From the NCBI GenBank assembly GCA_004794785.1, contig SJOL01005532.1, positions 14,921-78,920 on the forward strand: a stretch of DNA of 64,000 bases. Direction: 5' to 3'. Source of the DNA: Opisthorchis felineus (taxonomy: Eukaryota > Platyhelminthes > Trematoda > Opisthorchiida > Opisthorchiidae). Each line of letters begins with the position of its first letter. Position 1 is the stretch's first letter. Below the pieces are notes generated by a model, which was given only the letters and a program-made list of their open reading frames with translations, searched no databases and was not told the DNA's origin. Positions 1 through 11,700 of this stretch are shown piece after piece. The position numbers and the translations under genes were made by a program.

Positions 1-688
1 CAAGCTATGTTGCCTGATCCCGACTCCTAGTACAGCGGAATAGTAAGAGGACGAAACCTTGCACACAACTTTAATGATCCGAACAACACGCGATTAACAG
101 GCGATAACGGAAAAATGACAATGCATATATATCCATAGTTTGACCTTGAAGATATGCCAGAAGTTCGTTAGCACGCAGAGAGATACAGAGTTTTTGGGGA
201 TATTGATATACCCAACAGTTAGATAACTGCTCCGGCCTTGCAGGCAGCGGTGGCTCAAGAGGCCACATTAAATACCAACACCCCATTACCACTGTGCGAG
301 ATTCGATTGTCTTGCAGAGAGTTGTAAGTATATTTTTTCAGATAAAATTAAGTCCCGGATTCCTGCTTTGTTCAGACGACACAGAGGGCGCACTGCTCGG
401 GAGTAGCTTCATAATTCCCTGCCAAGGGAAATAGACTGGCGCGGGGCAGATAGCAAAACATCTCTTATGGAAACTCGAGTCGAATGAGCAACGCTGGGTG
501 TGTTAATCGCACGTCTAGGATGGCTACATGAAATGCTAGTTACATTTTTGTGGACTAGTCAATTCGGCTGTTGGATATACCGGTCTTCGAGTGAGCAACA
601 GAGGTCGGCAACTTCCGGCCCGGTTGGCACTTCCATGGGTGACCGGCTTGGAGTATCGGGCGTTGCGGTCGTTCCTTTTCTTGAGCTG
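1..688. other. no recognisable feature
   Basis: I see no repeat, RNA gene or convincing exon in this stretch. Open frames are short and lack supporting splice-like context. Confidence 0.5.
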
Positions 689-862
689 AAGATAGCTCAG
701 TGGTTATGGGGTACACCCATTGACCGGAAGGTCCGTGGTTTGAATCCAACCTCTGCATCTCTCCTGTCTAAGTTTGGACAACCTGGTAGTGTGTCAGCCC
801 TCGTGTTCCCTCCACTTGGAATGGCATTTTAGCACCGAAAGACTGTTACAACTGAGCGAGTA
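689..862 (+). repeat. tRNA-derived SINE, full head and body
   Basis: The head carries an RNA polymerase III A box (TAGCTCAGTGG, 693-703, fitting TRGYNNANNGG) and a B box (GGTTTGAATCC, 737-747) at tRNA-like spacing. The head does not fold as a usable tRNA. A non-tRNA body follows (753-862), marked by the words CAACCTGGTAGTGTGTCAG, CCCTCGTGTTCC and CTGTTACAACTGAG. The body recurs at 27985-28091, which shows it is a dispersed family. SINEs of this kind are transcribed by Pol III and mobilised by LINE enzymes. The copy has no clear target-site duplication and is probably old. Confidence 0.75.
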
Positions 863-2155
863 TTTATTATCACTGCTACCCGTTTTAATTGTACTTTTTT
901 CCGGTCACCAGATGCTTTCAGCGGAGAGTACAACTGTCCCGAGGACACGGGGACCAACATTCTGTATCTCATACAGAGATGGTTCCAGGGGACCGAAATT
1001 CGTGTGGGTGCACTAACCGTGAAACGGATGAAGGCTGCAGAGGTTGAGGTCGCCATTTTCTTTCTTGGTAATCTACACTTAACCAAAAACACTCTTCTTA
1101 TTTTATTTAAAGTCCACTTCAAGAAAAGATTTATCACAAGTAATTGCTTCTGCACATTGATATCTATCAATATAATTTACTTACTGAACAACTGGTTCGC
1201 TTTATGTTGTTTTCAGAAGACATGAGTCTCTCATTGTTGCTTGTCACAACCTTCGTGATATGGAAATCGAGTAACGGATGGAGCCCTTTGAGAACGATCA
1301 ACAGATTGAATATTTGTGGATAAATTATTTTTGATGAAAGTTGCACCCACATTCGCGCAGAAATCGGCATTACTACAGGTCGCGTTACGTAAGAGCAACA
1401 TTCAGTTTTGCGAAGAAAAATTGGGCAGTGGAATCGCGCCAGATTTCCTTAATTTGGGACCCCTCGTAATGATGCTGATATGTGTTGCATGTCAAGACCT
1501 TGCCTACTTGAGGCCAACTCACACCGGCGCTGATTCAACAAACACAACGATCCTTAGGGAGCAAAACCTTAAATTTCTCTGGACAAATAGAAAGTGTTGC
1601 GCCTTATCAAGGTGGACGAAGACAGGAGACGGTACTGAGGTAGCCTGAATAGAGCAGTATATTAGAAGGCAAAGGCCGAACTACCGGCAAACCCAACCAA
1701 AATTTCAGCGTCTACGAACTGACGGAAAATTCTCCAGCTGTAGCGCCCTTCCGGTGCCTAACTGTCATGCCACCCGAAGGAGCCACTGAGGGGAACATCT
1801 TATTCCGTGAGTGGACGACTGTTAGCACAATAGGCTGATGTCCGTGATCTAGCTCTGAATTAGCTCGAGTAAGGCTGTTTTTGGGCCCCCATTAGGCTAT
1901 GAGAAAGGACTGTGCCGTGTTATTGAAATCGCCAATCGGGCTGGTCAAATCGCAGTATTTTACTAAAACGATGGATGTAATGGTCGGAATAGAAGGTTTG
2001 GCCCGTACCAGAAAGAAGGGCAAGTGTATTTCAGCCTTGGTGGGTGCTAGCGCTTTAACGCCTCCGGACTATCACGGTGAGTGCAAGTATCCCCGAGGAA
2101 GTTGTTCCGTTCATCCAACCAGAGGTTAATAATGTCATCTGCCATAGTAAGGTCG
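863..2155. other. no recognisable gene
   Basis: Short overlapping frames only. A stretch near 1765-1840 resembles, on reading, the antisense of the SINE body seen at 753-862, but the match is too weak to call. Confidence 0.4.
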
Positions 2156-2195
2156 GCCAATATCTCCCTTGTTAATTGAGACTGGAGATATTGGC
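2156..2195. repeat. 12-bp perfect inverted repeat (hairpin)
   Basis: GCCAATATCTCC (2156-2167) is matched exactly by GGAGATATTGGC (2184-2195) across a 16-nt loop. It lies outside any recognised element. It could be a chance palindrome or the end of a small inverted-repeat element. Confidence 0.7.
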
Positions 2196-2489
2196 TAGGC
2201 GGGACGATCTTGGAAGGTGGTGGATTTTTGTAGCCGTTGCAGTCGAGTTTAGTTTAGCTTTTACATATGGTAATTGGCGGATCGAGTGATCCTGGTTGTC
2301 CTAAGTGAATGTAGGAAATTTCCCAAATATTTACCGGCACGGTGTGAGTAAACTACCAGTAGATTCTCCGGTTGCGGATTTCTTTGTTGATCTCTTGAGG
2401 TGTTGAGGCGTCGGTTTATTAGATAATTTGCTAGAAAACTGTAGTACTTTTTCAACGGAATCCGCGGGAGGTATACCCTGAAGGCAGCC

Positions 2490-3190
2490 TTCTATGTTAG
2501 GCCGCATGAGGCATTTGCGTTCTATTGGTGAGCCTTTGTGGTTTGTCTCTCCCAACTTCTTGTGTCCTTATACCAGGCGATGTGGTGCGGTCATGTCGGC
2601 CTATGTCATTCAGATTATAGGCGAAAGATCTATTCTTTTTTTTCGCGGACGAATTTCAGAAGCCACAATTATGTTTGCTAGTTTGTGCCAACTGTGGCAT
2701 CAAGAAGGTAAATCAATGGATCCCAGAAGACGCGTGTACCGGACTACAGTACGGGCTGTATTGCCATACGACCACGAGACTTGGCCCCTGTGGGTGGAAG
2801 ACCAGAGACATTTTCAGGTCTTTGGCCACGTATGTTTTAGAATCATAGCTAAAATTGGCTGAACTCCGCGAATTCGCAATGAGGTTTTGAAGCCATTGGT
2901 CCTTGGTGAAGCACAAAGAACTTCCCCCTAGAACTGCACTCAACAGTGCAAGCTAAGTTGGTTGGGCCATGTACTACGCATACCGAGTTACCGTTTTTGC
3001 GAGAACAACGTTTTTACCCCTGTCTAGTTCTGGGTGGTGGAAACCTAGGGATGGGCAAACTCTGGCAGGGTGGAATGGGACGAAGGATTTTGCGAGAAGT
3101 CCGGGTGATGTTGGTTCTGCTTGCCTTCCAGGATGAAGCCCTCGTGTCTCATCCAGTGCTTGGTTGAAGATATTGAAAAACATGGCGGCC
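2490..3190 (+). mobile_element. LINE (non-LTR retrotransposon) 3' end, pseudogenic
   Basis: Frame 2494-2862 aligns by eye with the C-terminal part of a LINE reverse transcriptase polyprotein. It shows, in the expected order, an F-A-S-L-x-x-L-W segment, then R-R-R-V-Y-R-T-T-V-R-A-V-L, then Y-D-H-E-T-W-P-L-W-V-E-D. A stop follows at 2860-2862. In a shifted frame the typical downstream S-W-L-G-H-V-L-R-I-P motif appears at about 2956-2985, followed by G-W-A-N-S-G (compare the usual GGQxxTW). Several stops and at least one frameshift show it is dead. The palm domain with YxDD is missing, so this is a 5'-truncated copy, as is usual for LINEs. The same family appears in the opposite orientation at 6690-7270. 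Confidence 0.75.
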
Positions 3191-4069
3191 AAACAATGTC
3201 CTAGCTAGTGACAAAATTCGTCACCGAACTACAGAGATCTGTCCTTGTTCGTGCGCCTACTTTCACTCAGTGGACCATCGTTCAGACATGCGTTGATGCA
3301 CGAGAACTTGTGTGTCTCCGAAAAGTTGAAATTATCGACCGGATAACGAACGGGGCGGGACCTTGTCAAATTTCTATCTGCGCAGCTACACAATGAAGAA
3401 AAAAATAAGGGGCTTCGCGGAACTAGGCGGATACGACTGGATTGTGCCCTAAACACATTAAAAATTGGCTGGAAAATTGTCAGTTCTAGCCGAAATAATT
3501 TCGGTGTGTTATAATGAAACTGGCGACACTGGGGCGATTCTGATAATCCATCGTCAAAAGTGTGTGCAAGACACAGCTAATATGTCACAAAACAATCCTG
3601 CACCTCACGCATTATCTCTATGAAAGAAGAGGTTCAAGTCTTCCTCCTAGACAGCTTTGAGTCGGGCGTCAAACTAATTTTTGGGAAGTTTCTTTTGAGA
3701 TTCACATTCTTCTATTGCCTAATGGGCCAAATTTGAGAAAAGTTGAAGTGAATCAATTGGTACCTCATTTCATATGATCGGCGGTGTGTGTTATTCGAAA
3801 ATAGAAACACTTTTTCATAACGTATGAAGACATCAGCTTTCTTACTGTTTCTGTTCATGCCAAAAGTACCTTTGTCTGAATGGTGACCAAAAATGCGAAC
3901 TGTCTTAGCATTATTGTCTTGCACGAGCGTCAGGAAACTCAAATGTTTGAGTGAAAGTGCGAAAAATCACTCACATTTGCTATGAATGAGGAATAGTGGA
4001 GAATGTTAGGCAGTGCATAGGTGAGTGAAGGACGTATGGGTGTTGTTAACGCTCCACTAACCTAGTTGC
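3191..4069. other. no recognisable gene
   Basis: No exon is supported. A B-box-like word, GGTTCAAGTCTTCC, at about 3631-3644 may be the remnant of another SINE head, but no A box is clear. Confidence 0.4.
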
Positions 4070-4214
4070 TGTAATAGACACAGTCTGACGCAGCCGAACA
4101 GAAGTATGGTGGGTTTTTCAACCATTTGCCCTATCCCGCCGGTCAACTTCTCGTTCATTTAAAATGGCCCGCTGTGATGCATTGACCATATCCCTTTCTG
4201 GTTGATGTAATCTG
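4070..4214 (+). repeat. dispersed repeat, copy A
   Basis: This segment and 5681-5822 are direct copies of about 140 bp. They share long identical words, including GACGCAGCCGAACAGAAGTA, GGGTTTTTCA and CCGGTCAACTTCTC. They differ by scattered substitutions and small indels (about 80% identity by eye). Coding potential is nil. I do not recognise the family. Confidence 0.8.
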
Positions 4215-4659
4215 AAAAGTAGAATAGTGCAAAGATTCGGAGAAAACTCGATTGTCTTCAAACAAATGTCGTTAACACATTTCCATCTCACATAAATTTA
4301 ACTTGATTATACCTATTTATTCTGTATCGCCATTAAGCCATCGGCATGTAGCCACTAATTTCATGTCTCTGCACCTAAGTACGCTGGTTAGCAGGCAATA
4401 TAGTTACCGATGACTGAACTGACTGAGACCCTTCTGAATGGCGACACCATCTATAACAAGGGGCCACATCAAAGCTGACCGGAGTCACATATCAACTCAC
4501 GAGTTATCCGGGAAGAGATGGAGTTGGAGTGATCGTGTCATCAAGTTCATCAAGTTCACAGTAGGTGTTCATTCTTGAAAATGCAATGTATCATTAAGCT
4601 CCTTATTTCTTGAACATTTTATTCACGAACTATCAGAGCGAAGGCTTGTAAGTAATTTG

Positions 4660-5100
4660 AAGGCGTCCAGGTGAATCGAACGCGGAGAGGCAATGTGATA
4701 AGATTTGAGTGGTTGCGGGGTTTGTAGAATTCACATCCACATCACTCTGTCCTAGCGCAGTTATTCTCGGCGTCGCTGGGGGAAGAATTGGACTCGAGTT
4801 TCACTCATATCAGTTCTCATCAGTAGTGCATATCATTGACCGTGCCGGGATTTGAACTCCGAATGTCTGACATGCGGACGAACATGTTTCCTCAACTCCG
4901 CTAACACACGCTGGACGCACCTGAATGATCAAGTCTGAACGGCCGAATGTGCTCACGCTTGAGTGATGTGATCAGTTTTCCCGACGCCTCGAGCGATCAC
5001 CTAGTAACAGCCCAGATTGTTTCGATCGACTGACTGGTTAGTTGGTTGATCGACTGACTGATTGATTGAATGATTGATTGATTGATCGGCCAATCAGGCA
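4660..5100 (-). repeat. composite SINE-like repeat ending in GATT units
   Basis: Compared with its flanks this block is GC-richer. On the - strand it holds a tRNA-like head (about 4915-4845) with A box TAGCGGAGTTG and B box GAGTTCAAATCC. It ends on the + side in an irregular (GATT/GACT)n tract at 5021-5087. A tRNA-like promoter together with a simple-repeat tract suggests a SINE or a composite of two insertions. I do not recognise the remainder. Confidence 0.5.
5021..5087. repeat. GATT/GACT tetranucleotide microsatellite
   Basis: Imperfect runs of GACT, GGTT and GATT units, purest at about 5057-5085. Directly visible. Confidence 0.85.
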
Positions 5101-5680
5101 TCGTCTTTGTCCACAAGATTTCCATCAGCAACAGTGTGAATTGCTGGGTTTTGAAGTCCCTCCAGTATCTACCCGATTATTTCATCGACGAGCCGGCTGA
5201 ACTGCAGCGGAGAGAGGGAGCATCCTTTTCGGTCAACATCCTTGGTAGGAGAGTTTTCCAAGAGCTCCAGACGCACTCCCGGAAGGATGTGCGCATAAAG
5301 AACAGATTACAATTGCAAATTTCCGACGCATCTTTTATTCAGTAGGCTTGGGTAGATGAACCCACGGACGGACACTTGGATGAATGGTGAATTTGACCTA
5401 TAATATAATGTGACCCCTGGTCGTTTATCTGTTCAGTGAGATTTCGCTGAAAACGTTTTGTTGACAATCAAGGTGACACTATCAGTACTTGTAGTGGCGG
5501 TGCGTTCGGATGCTACCCACGTTAGTAAATATTTCCTGTTCAGTTGTAATGCTCGTAACAAGTAGGATCATCTTCCACAACTAGTCATCGTTCCAACACC
5601 CCACCGAAGGTGTTGGGAATCTCCAGCTCTGAGGTTTGGAATTACTTTGGATGCAAACTACGAACGATTTTGTCGATTTC
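5101..5680. other. unassigned; one 87-codon frame
   Basis: An open frame at 5082-5345 (+) begins inside the microsatellite and has no recognisable motif. A small hairpin lies at 5593-5616. Nothing else is supported. Confidence 0.35.
5593..5616. repeat. 8-bp inverted repeat (hairpin)
   Basis: CCAACACC (5593-5600) pairs with GGTGTTGG (5609-5616) around an 8-nt loop. It lies just upstream of repeat copy B. It has no T-run, so it is not a terminator-like structure. Confidence 0.6.
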
Positions 5681-5822
5681 TGTGATGGACAGTCGGACGC
5701 AGCCGAACAGAAGTATGGCGGGTTTTTCAGTCATTTTTCCTAGCCCACCGGTCAACTTCTCATTCATTTAGATGGCCCACTTTGATTAATTTATCATGTC
5801 CTTTTCGGTACTGTAGGTCTGT
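5681..5822 (+). repeat. dispersed repeat, copy B
   Basis: Second copy of the 140-bp repeat at 4070-4214, in the same orientation, about 1.6 kb away. The homology starts and ends at matching points in both copies (TGTGATGGAC at the start, GTAGGTCTG at the end). Confidence 0.8.
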
Positions 5823-6689
5823 CTGTCTAAGCTACGTTCGTGTTTAGAATGTGTGGTGTACTACTCAACAAATCCTGTTTTGTAGGGTAAAATAATTTTT
5901 ATTCTTGTTATGAGGTCGCAGCTATTGAGACTCTCTTAGTGTGTCGTGATCGCCGCTTTCAATAGACACCCGATATAACATGAAATGGCGATGTGCAGGT
6001 AGCCGGACGTTTTTGGTAAATAGAATCTCGCAAATTTGTTATTCATATCTCCTAAGCGAAAGAAGAAAAATGATTTGTGGTTGGATTCTGAAAGTTTAGT
6101 ATGCTTAGATATGTACGTATTTTGATGCACTTTGAGATGGAATTTCTAATTTTCTTTGGAAAGTAACTTCCGTGACTTTTAAAATGGCTATTCCTGATCT
6201 GCAGTAGACCGTATACCTGTTGTGCATTGGTCCTATCCAGCATATCCACTGATATATGAGAAATAGTAGTGAGTAGCTGCACACCCAATACAGTTTCGGA
6301 TATTTCCGTGCCTGAATATAAGTGCCACAGTTGACCTTTTGTTGAGGAGTCGTGGATAAAAGTCTATGCATTGATGACTGTATCTTTCATGCGTTCGCGC
6401 CACTAACCAGATGACTGCACCATTCCTTTGTCGGTGTACTAGCATTGGTAAGCCCCGTCTCGGGTTCCCCATCCAGGTGTTAGCAGTGACCAGCCCACCT
6501 GGTACTGTTTTTTGTGCTTTTCTAGCAGGTCCTTCGTTGACCTCTTTTTGTTCCGTTCCAAGCTACGCATGGCTGTTAAAGGATTTGGAATATAACGCAG
6601 TGGGTTTATTCAGTGTGAGCAACCAATCTGTGCTGTGCCTGTAATTACCTCAGATAACCACGCGCCGGACTGTAATGTTTGATGGTCCT
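5823..6689. other. no recognisable gene
   Basis: Several 60-90-codon frames overlap on the - strand at 5936-6472 without motif or splice support. They may represent further decayed sequence of the LINE relic that begins at 6690. Confidence 0.3.
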
Positions 6690-7270
6690 ACTAGACTCAG
6701 CCAATAATCTAAAGGTTAAACACCAAAAGCTCACAGCAACCAGATTTCCGACCCCTACAGCACTATAGAGCATACGGCTCTGTTGTACAGATTATAGACA
6801 GGCGGATATCAGGTCTATACCACAGACATTCTAGGTTAACGAATGCTGGTCTCCCAGTACAGGCAACAACATCGTTTTTAGGTAGACCACCAGCACTGCC
6901 CAGGTAAACAGGGCATCTTGGCTGGTTTTGTCCGCAAGTATGGAATCGAGTTTGATCTTATCTAGTTCTCCAGCAGCATTTCGCACTTTAAATGTATAAA
7001 GTGCATTCTAAACCGTGGAGTAGAATTGCTTGGATTATTTGAAGTTTTTCGATGAGGCTAGACCCAAGAAGTATATCTTTATCTGCGCACACGATATCAG
7101 TAAACAAAAGCCCTAGTAGCATTTCAGCCCCATATGCTTCATAGTTTGGGAGTGGGCCGCACAGATGCTTCCATGGTGTTCGCCATTGGACGGATTCAAA
7201 GGAAGGTGCCCAAAGTAGTTTGGTTTTTCGGATTCTGTCGGAAAGCTTGTGGTTTATGTGCCTTTCTTCA
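6690..7270 (-). mobile_element. LINE reverse-transcriptase relic, antisense
   Basis: Read on the - strand, descending from 7270, the shifted frames give remnants of a LINE reverse transcriptase in the correct order. A degenerate catalytic block comes first (T-D-I-V-C-A-D-K-D-I-L-L-G-S-S, compare the usual LVYADDIxLLGxS). An A-F-V-N-L-E-C-L-W-Y-R-P-D-I-R-L-S-I segment follows, then L-Y-N-R-A-V and G-S-E-I-W-L-L (compare VYNRAVRSxLLYGxExWPL). The second Asp of the YADD motif is replaced and multiple stops are present, so the copy is dead. The family appears to be the same as at 2490-3190, which holds the adjoining 3' part in the opposite orientation. Confidence 0.65.
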
Positions 7271-8097
7271 GGAATCCAACCAGTCTGATTCTCACTGATT
7301 TCTCTTTCTCTCTGTCTAGTCTATCTATAGGAAATTAGGCCAGTGGGTACCCTGATTAATACCGCTGCCAGGCCAGTGTCACCATGGTCTCCGCACACTA
7401 ACTGCGTACCTTTTTTAAATATCGACTGATTCGGTACGTCCTTCAGGTAAATTTCCTTCGCTTCTTGTGGCGCCAGCGAGTTATATCAGGTAAATTACCA
7501 AAGCATTTCTACCTTCATTAAAGGAAACTAGATGCAAACTGTCCGAAAGCGATGCCATTGTGCGTTTTAGAGAGAAACTTTGTTGCCTTGCTTCTGCTGG
7601 CGGGTGTTTAAGTTTTGCACTCCATCTGTCTGTTTGCATTGTCCCCAGGGGCTGTGTTGTCGGAGGCCAGCTAAACTGTTCAGCTGACGATTGCTGTTCT
7701 CTGGCTGGTTGACCAAATTAGGTGATGCAGAGCATGGCTGTTCCCGGCAGCTAATTCCTTTCCGCCCTACAAGCTTTCACTGTCCTCCGGAGCTGTCAGT
7801 CATCCCTTGGCGTTTGGGAGACGTGCGTGCACCGCCTAACGTATTGCGTGCAGCTATGAATTTTCCAGCGTTAATAAGAAGAGTCACCTCGTTGACACCC
7901 ATGGGTCATTTGATGGAATCTGGGGAGTCAGAAAAATGGATCTGAATGCTACGAGCATAGCTCCCTTTGCATCTTGATATTCCTCGTCCGTGTGTTCGCT
8001 GACTGTACTATGTAAACAGTAACTGAACTTGGTCAGATTCATACTGCTGAACCACAGTAGTTTTCCGATGGTGATGGACTGACATACCTATTGCTGA
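7271..8097. other. unassigned, possible repeat remnant
   Basis: GC content rises from about 7600 onward. An 84-codon frame (7691-7945, +) has no recognised domain. The block may belong to the same element as the open frame at 8098-8787. Confidence 0.3.
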
Positions 8098-8787
8098 CTT
8101 GCGAGGTGCCTGGCACAACCGAAATGTGAAACGTGTTTGCGCTATGATGTAATCGGGATTCCCCACTGGACCCCAGAACAAACTGCAGTCCTAAATCGTA
8201 ACTCCAAAAGCATTTGGCCGCCACGTGATCAATTTGGTTTGCCGATGGTTGATACCTGTTGGCTGGTGGTTTACACGGTACGAGTGTCTATGCCAAATAT
8301 TTGTGCTGGCCTGGAGCAATTAGTTTTTCGTGTCCCAATCGACTACCCAGATCTGAATCCCCACGGACAAGACTTTAGCATTCACATCACGCGCGAGGAT
8401 GCCACCATCAGCGCTTTCCACTTATCGCATCAGCTTGAGCAATTTTAGGCAGAAAGCGTCCTCAGATTCAGCAGTGCAGCCCATCGGGGCACAAGCAGAC
8501 ACTGCAAACGGATATCACTTTTGGTGACTGTTAGCAACAAGGCTGATTTAGCTGGGTTACTGGGTGGTGCACTGGAATCTAATACGACTAGGCCTGTATG
8601 GCGCAACTCTCATGCTTTTTGTATCAAAAGTCGTCGCTTTAGGTTAATCAGACACCCGAAAGGCAATAAACCAGTTCGTTCCAGACGACCAAACTTAAGT
8701 CTTATATGCGAGTTTTGGGGACGGCAAAAGTGTAAGATCGGGCAAGTAATCGCTGTTTTTCACTTTAATACAGAGTACGGACGTTGA
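8098..8787 (+). pseudogene. 690-bp frame with a single internal TAG, unknown
   Basis: From the codon after a TGA at 8095-8097 to the stop at 8785-8787, the frame is interrupted only by a TAG at 8446-8448. It spans about 230 codons. No splice sites are needed to read through. The product is rich in Arg, Ser and Pro, includes segments such as D-Y-P-D-L-N-P-H-G-Q-D-F and S-L-I-C-E-F-W-G-R-Q-K-C, and has no start codon in good context. I recognise no domain. It is most likely the body of a decayed transposable element, given its raised GC content and the LINE relic next door. A chance open stretch is also possible: by my rough estimate about half of such windows would contain one with at most one stop. 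Confidence 0.3.
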
Positions 8788-11700
8788 AACCTTCCATGTA
8801 GGAGGGACTCAGTGAGTATGAAAGTGGTATTTTTTATTAATTTTAGGAGATATCACCTTGGATAGGGTGTGCTGAAAATCAAATGTTCCGGAGAGATCTG
8901 CTTATGGAGTGGAAAGGACTTGGAGAGGGGTGAATTCGGCCGAGATGCGGCAGCTTGAGCTTTTGATTAAGGGGAGAAGGGTTATGTCTCCTGGCCCCTG
9001 ACTAGAAAATGCTGCCATCAAGGAAGCGGGTAACCTAACTGATGCTATGATAGCATCTGACACTTCCTACTTTTTCAGGCACAGAGATTGGTGGCGTATT
9101 CTCCTCGAACACGGCATGTTAAGGATAGTGTCTGGCATTCTGTCAAAATTCCCGCAGTAGCAAGCTTCTTTTTCGCAAGTAACGTTAGTTTGGATGCCTG
9201 TGAGACCATGAATCCAGCCCGTTAACAACATAATTCTTTTAATCTCATTTTTTTGGAGAGAATTAATCGGAAAAACAAATCCAAAGAGCCTGATAAGTAT
9301 CCAATACGGCATTTGTGTGAAGTTTGAAATCTCAAGAGCTGGTCCTATCTGAATTTTAGGGGCGGGGTACCCATGTTGTAGCTATGACAAATGGCTACTA
9401 CTGAATCTGTTCTTATTAACCATCTAAGCGTCAATTAGATACCGATATTTCAAAGACAAGTAGTCAAGATTACATCGGATGCATCTAAATTTCTTTATAT
9501 GCTTTTCACTATTCTTTCCTGTATTTGTTTGGTTCCAACCAATAATTTGAAGCACATTATGGAGGTTTGATTGCGAATAGTCATATTATCTACTGAATTA
9601 TTTGAAATAGCAAAGCAATAGTGCTTTTTAACTTTAACCCAGTATGGTAAAAAACTACGCTTTGCGAACGAGTCATGGTATTTGAGAAAAAGAAACGGCT
9701 GCAGAATGCCTAGTTGAAATTATTGGGAGCACCGATCGCATGCGGTGTTGGGTAATGAAAGGATCCTGGGCGTCCTGTCACCTTCTAGTCCAGTCTTCGC
9801 GTGGGACACCAATAGATCGCTCTAACCTAAATGGGATTGGAAGGAACAGGGTACCGAATGCATCTGGCGTTGTGCCTGCAGCAATCTTATCCCCATACTC
9901 TGGAAGTGAATGCAGCATGTACGTTCAAAGTAACGCATAAAATGCTGCGGTTTGTTTAACCCAGGGGCCGTAAACTAAACTCATACAGAGTGATTTTTGA
10001 AATTACACAACTGTCTGCCCGCTTGCATCTCAAACAATTTTCGACAACTGATAAAATTCTGAAGAGTTTCAGCAAACCTGTGAACGGTATGTTCCACCCA
10101 GAAAGTTCTATTCCTTTGATTGGACTATGACAAAACTGCTTCAAAGGTGTCCGTAAACCGATTTGACAGCTGATTTCTACAGGTTTTTTAAAATGCGATG
10201 AAGGTTTGAATGTGACCTGAATCATCCATTTGGAGTGTTGACCCTGAATGATGTTCTTGGTGGAGCGGTTTTTTATTTAAAAATTATATTGTATTCCCCA
10301 GGAGCACTTGGTAGTTTCACACTTGACGGTATTATCACATGGGACAATCAGTTAACTAGCCAAGTCTTGAAAACCCCATCTATTTATGAAGTGGAATCTG
10401 GGCGATGACATTATTGAGCACGCAACTCATTTTCTCACCACTTAAGAGCCAAAATTAAATTTAAAGAGGGTGAGTGTAGAGGATGCTGTCGCTGTACATA
10501 TCAAGCGACTGTTTGTGCTCCTGAAAACAGCATTCATTACCATTTATCTTTCGACTGCTCCTAATATTGCCTTACCTGTACTAAGAGGACCGGGAGATTA
10601 CGCTAACCAATCTGTGCACCACTAAATATGCTGATGTGATCACAATTGAACAACGACGCCTATTGTCGGAATTTTCAGATGCGTTGGTTTGTGGTATCGA
10701 CTGCCAAGAGTTCGACTGATACAGAAGATGTAAATCTGACCGCGCATAATTTCAAGTTCATTCATTCAATATTTGTGAGGTATGTTTCGATAGGTAGCAA
10801 AGTTTGGAATCAAAATTAACGGTTTCATCCGGCTGTCACATGCGACTACCCTTATTCCTAAGAATGCAACTATGATTCCTTTCTGTCAGTGTGGCATGTT
10901 CAATCCCTTTACACCAGTCCCGTTAGCATCATGAATATTCAACTATCCCGGTCTCTACACTCTATTGCATCGTTTTTTGGGTTTCTTCTTGCTTCTTGTT
11001 TACCTTAGATTCCATTCGGCCCAAATTTGTACTCCTGGTCATCCTTTCACTGACCGATAAGCTACAGATACAGTCTAACTATTAGGTCCTCACGACTTCT
11101 ACCCTCTTCTACAATTATCACCATTGAGGATGTCTATTGAAGCTTTTTTTCTGTTCCCTTCCTGTTTTTTAATAAATGAAGACGTTCCGCACCCAGCTAT
11201 TCCCTACTATCTGCCTGAATTGCTAAATGAACCACGTTAATTCACTACTGAAGCAAATAGATTATTAAAAAAGGATGTGGATTTCTTAAGAAGACCCAAG
11301 GACCTTAGTATAGTTGGCGCACTGTGCCTGAAAATGACTCCCTAGAAATATTTTTGACCTCGATGTTGTGAAGTTAGACCGACAAAGGATTAAAAAGTTA
11401 TAGAAGAAACGAAGGTAGAGAACATGGATCATAGAAGACCTTTTTGTCAGGCACCACTTAAAGTAAGTTATTTCAGCTAGTGCAGTAGCGCTTGAGTTTG
11501 ATGTACAGTTCATATGAATCAGCCAAAAAAGCCAGTGTTTGCTTATTTCGCCAGAGAAATGCCTAACCTACGATGCTTGGCCAGCTTATGGGAATGAAGA
11601 GACACAGTGGCTAGTGTTTGATCGGCTGCAATACAAGCGCGGAGGAGGAAAATACGCAAATATGGTCTATGTTTGACTCCAGATTGTTAATTAGTCGGTG

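Noticed and set aside
1760..1870. Antisense SINE body
   Set aside because: Only one short word agrees with the 689-862 body, and there is no B box or head.
5021..5087. CRISPR-like short repeats
   Set aside because: Contiguous tetranucleotide microsatellite without spacers, in a eukaryotic context.
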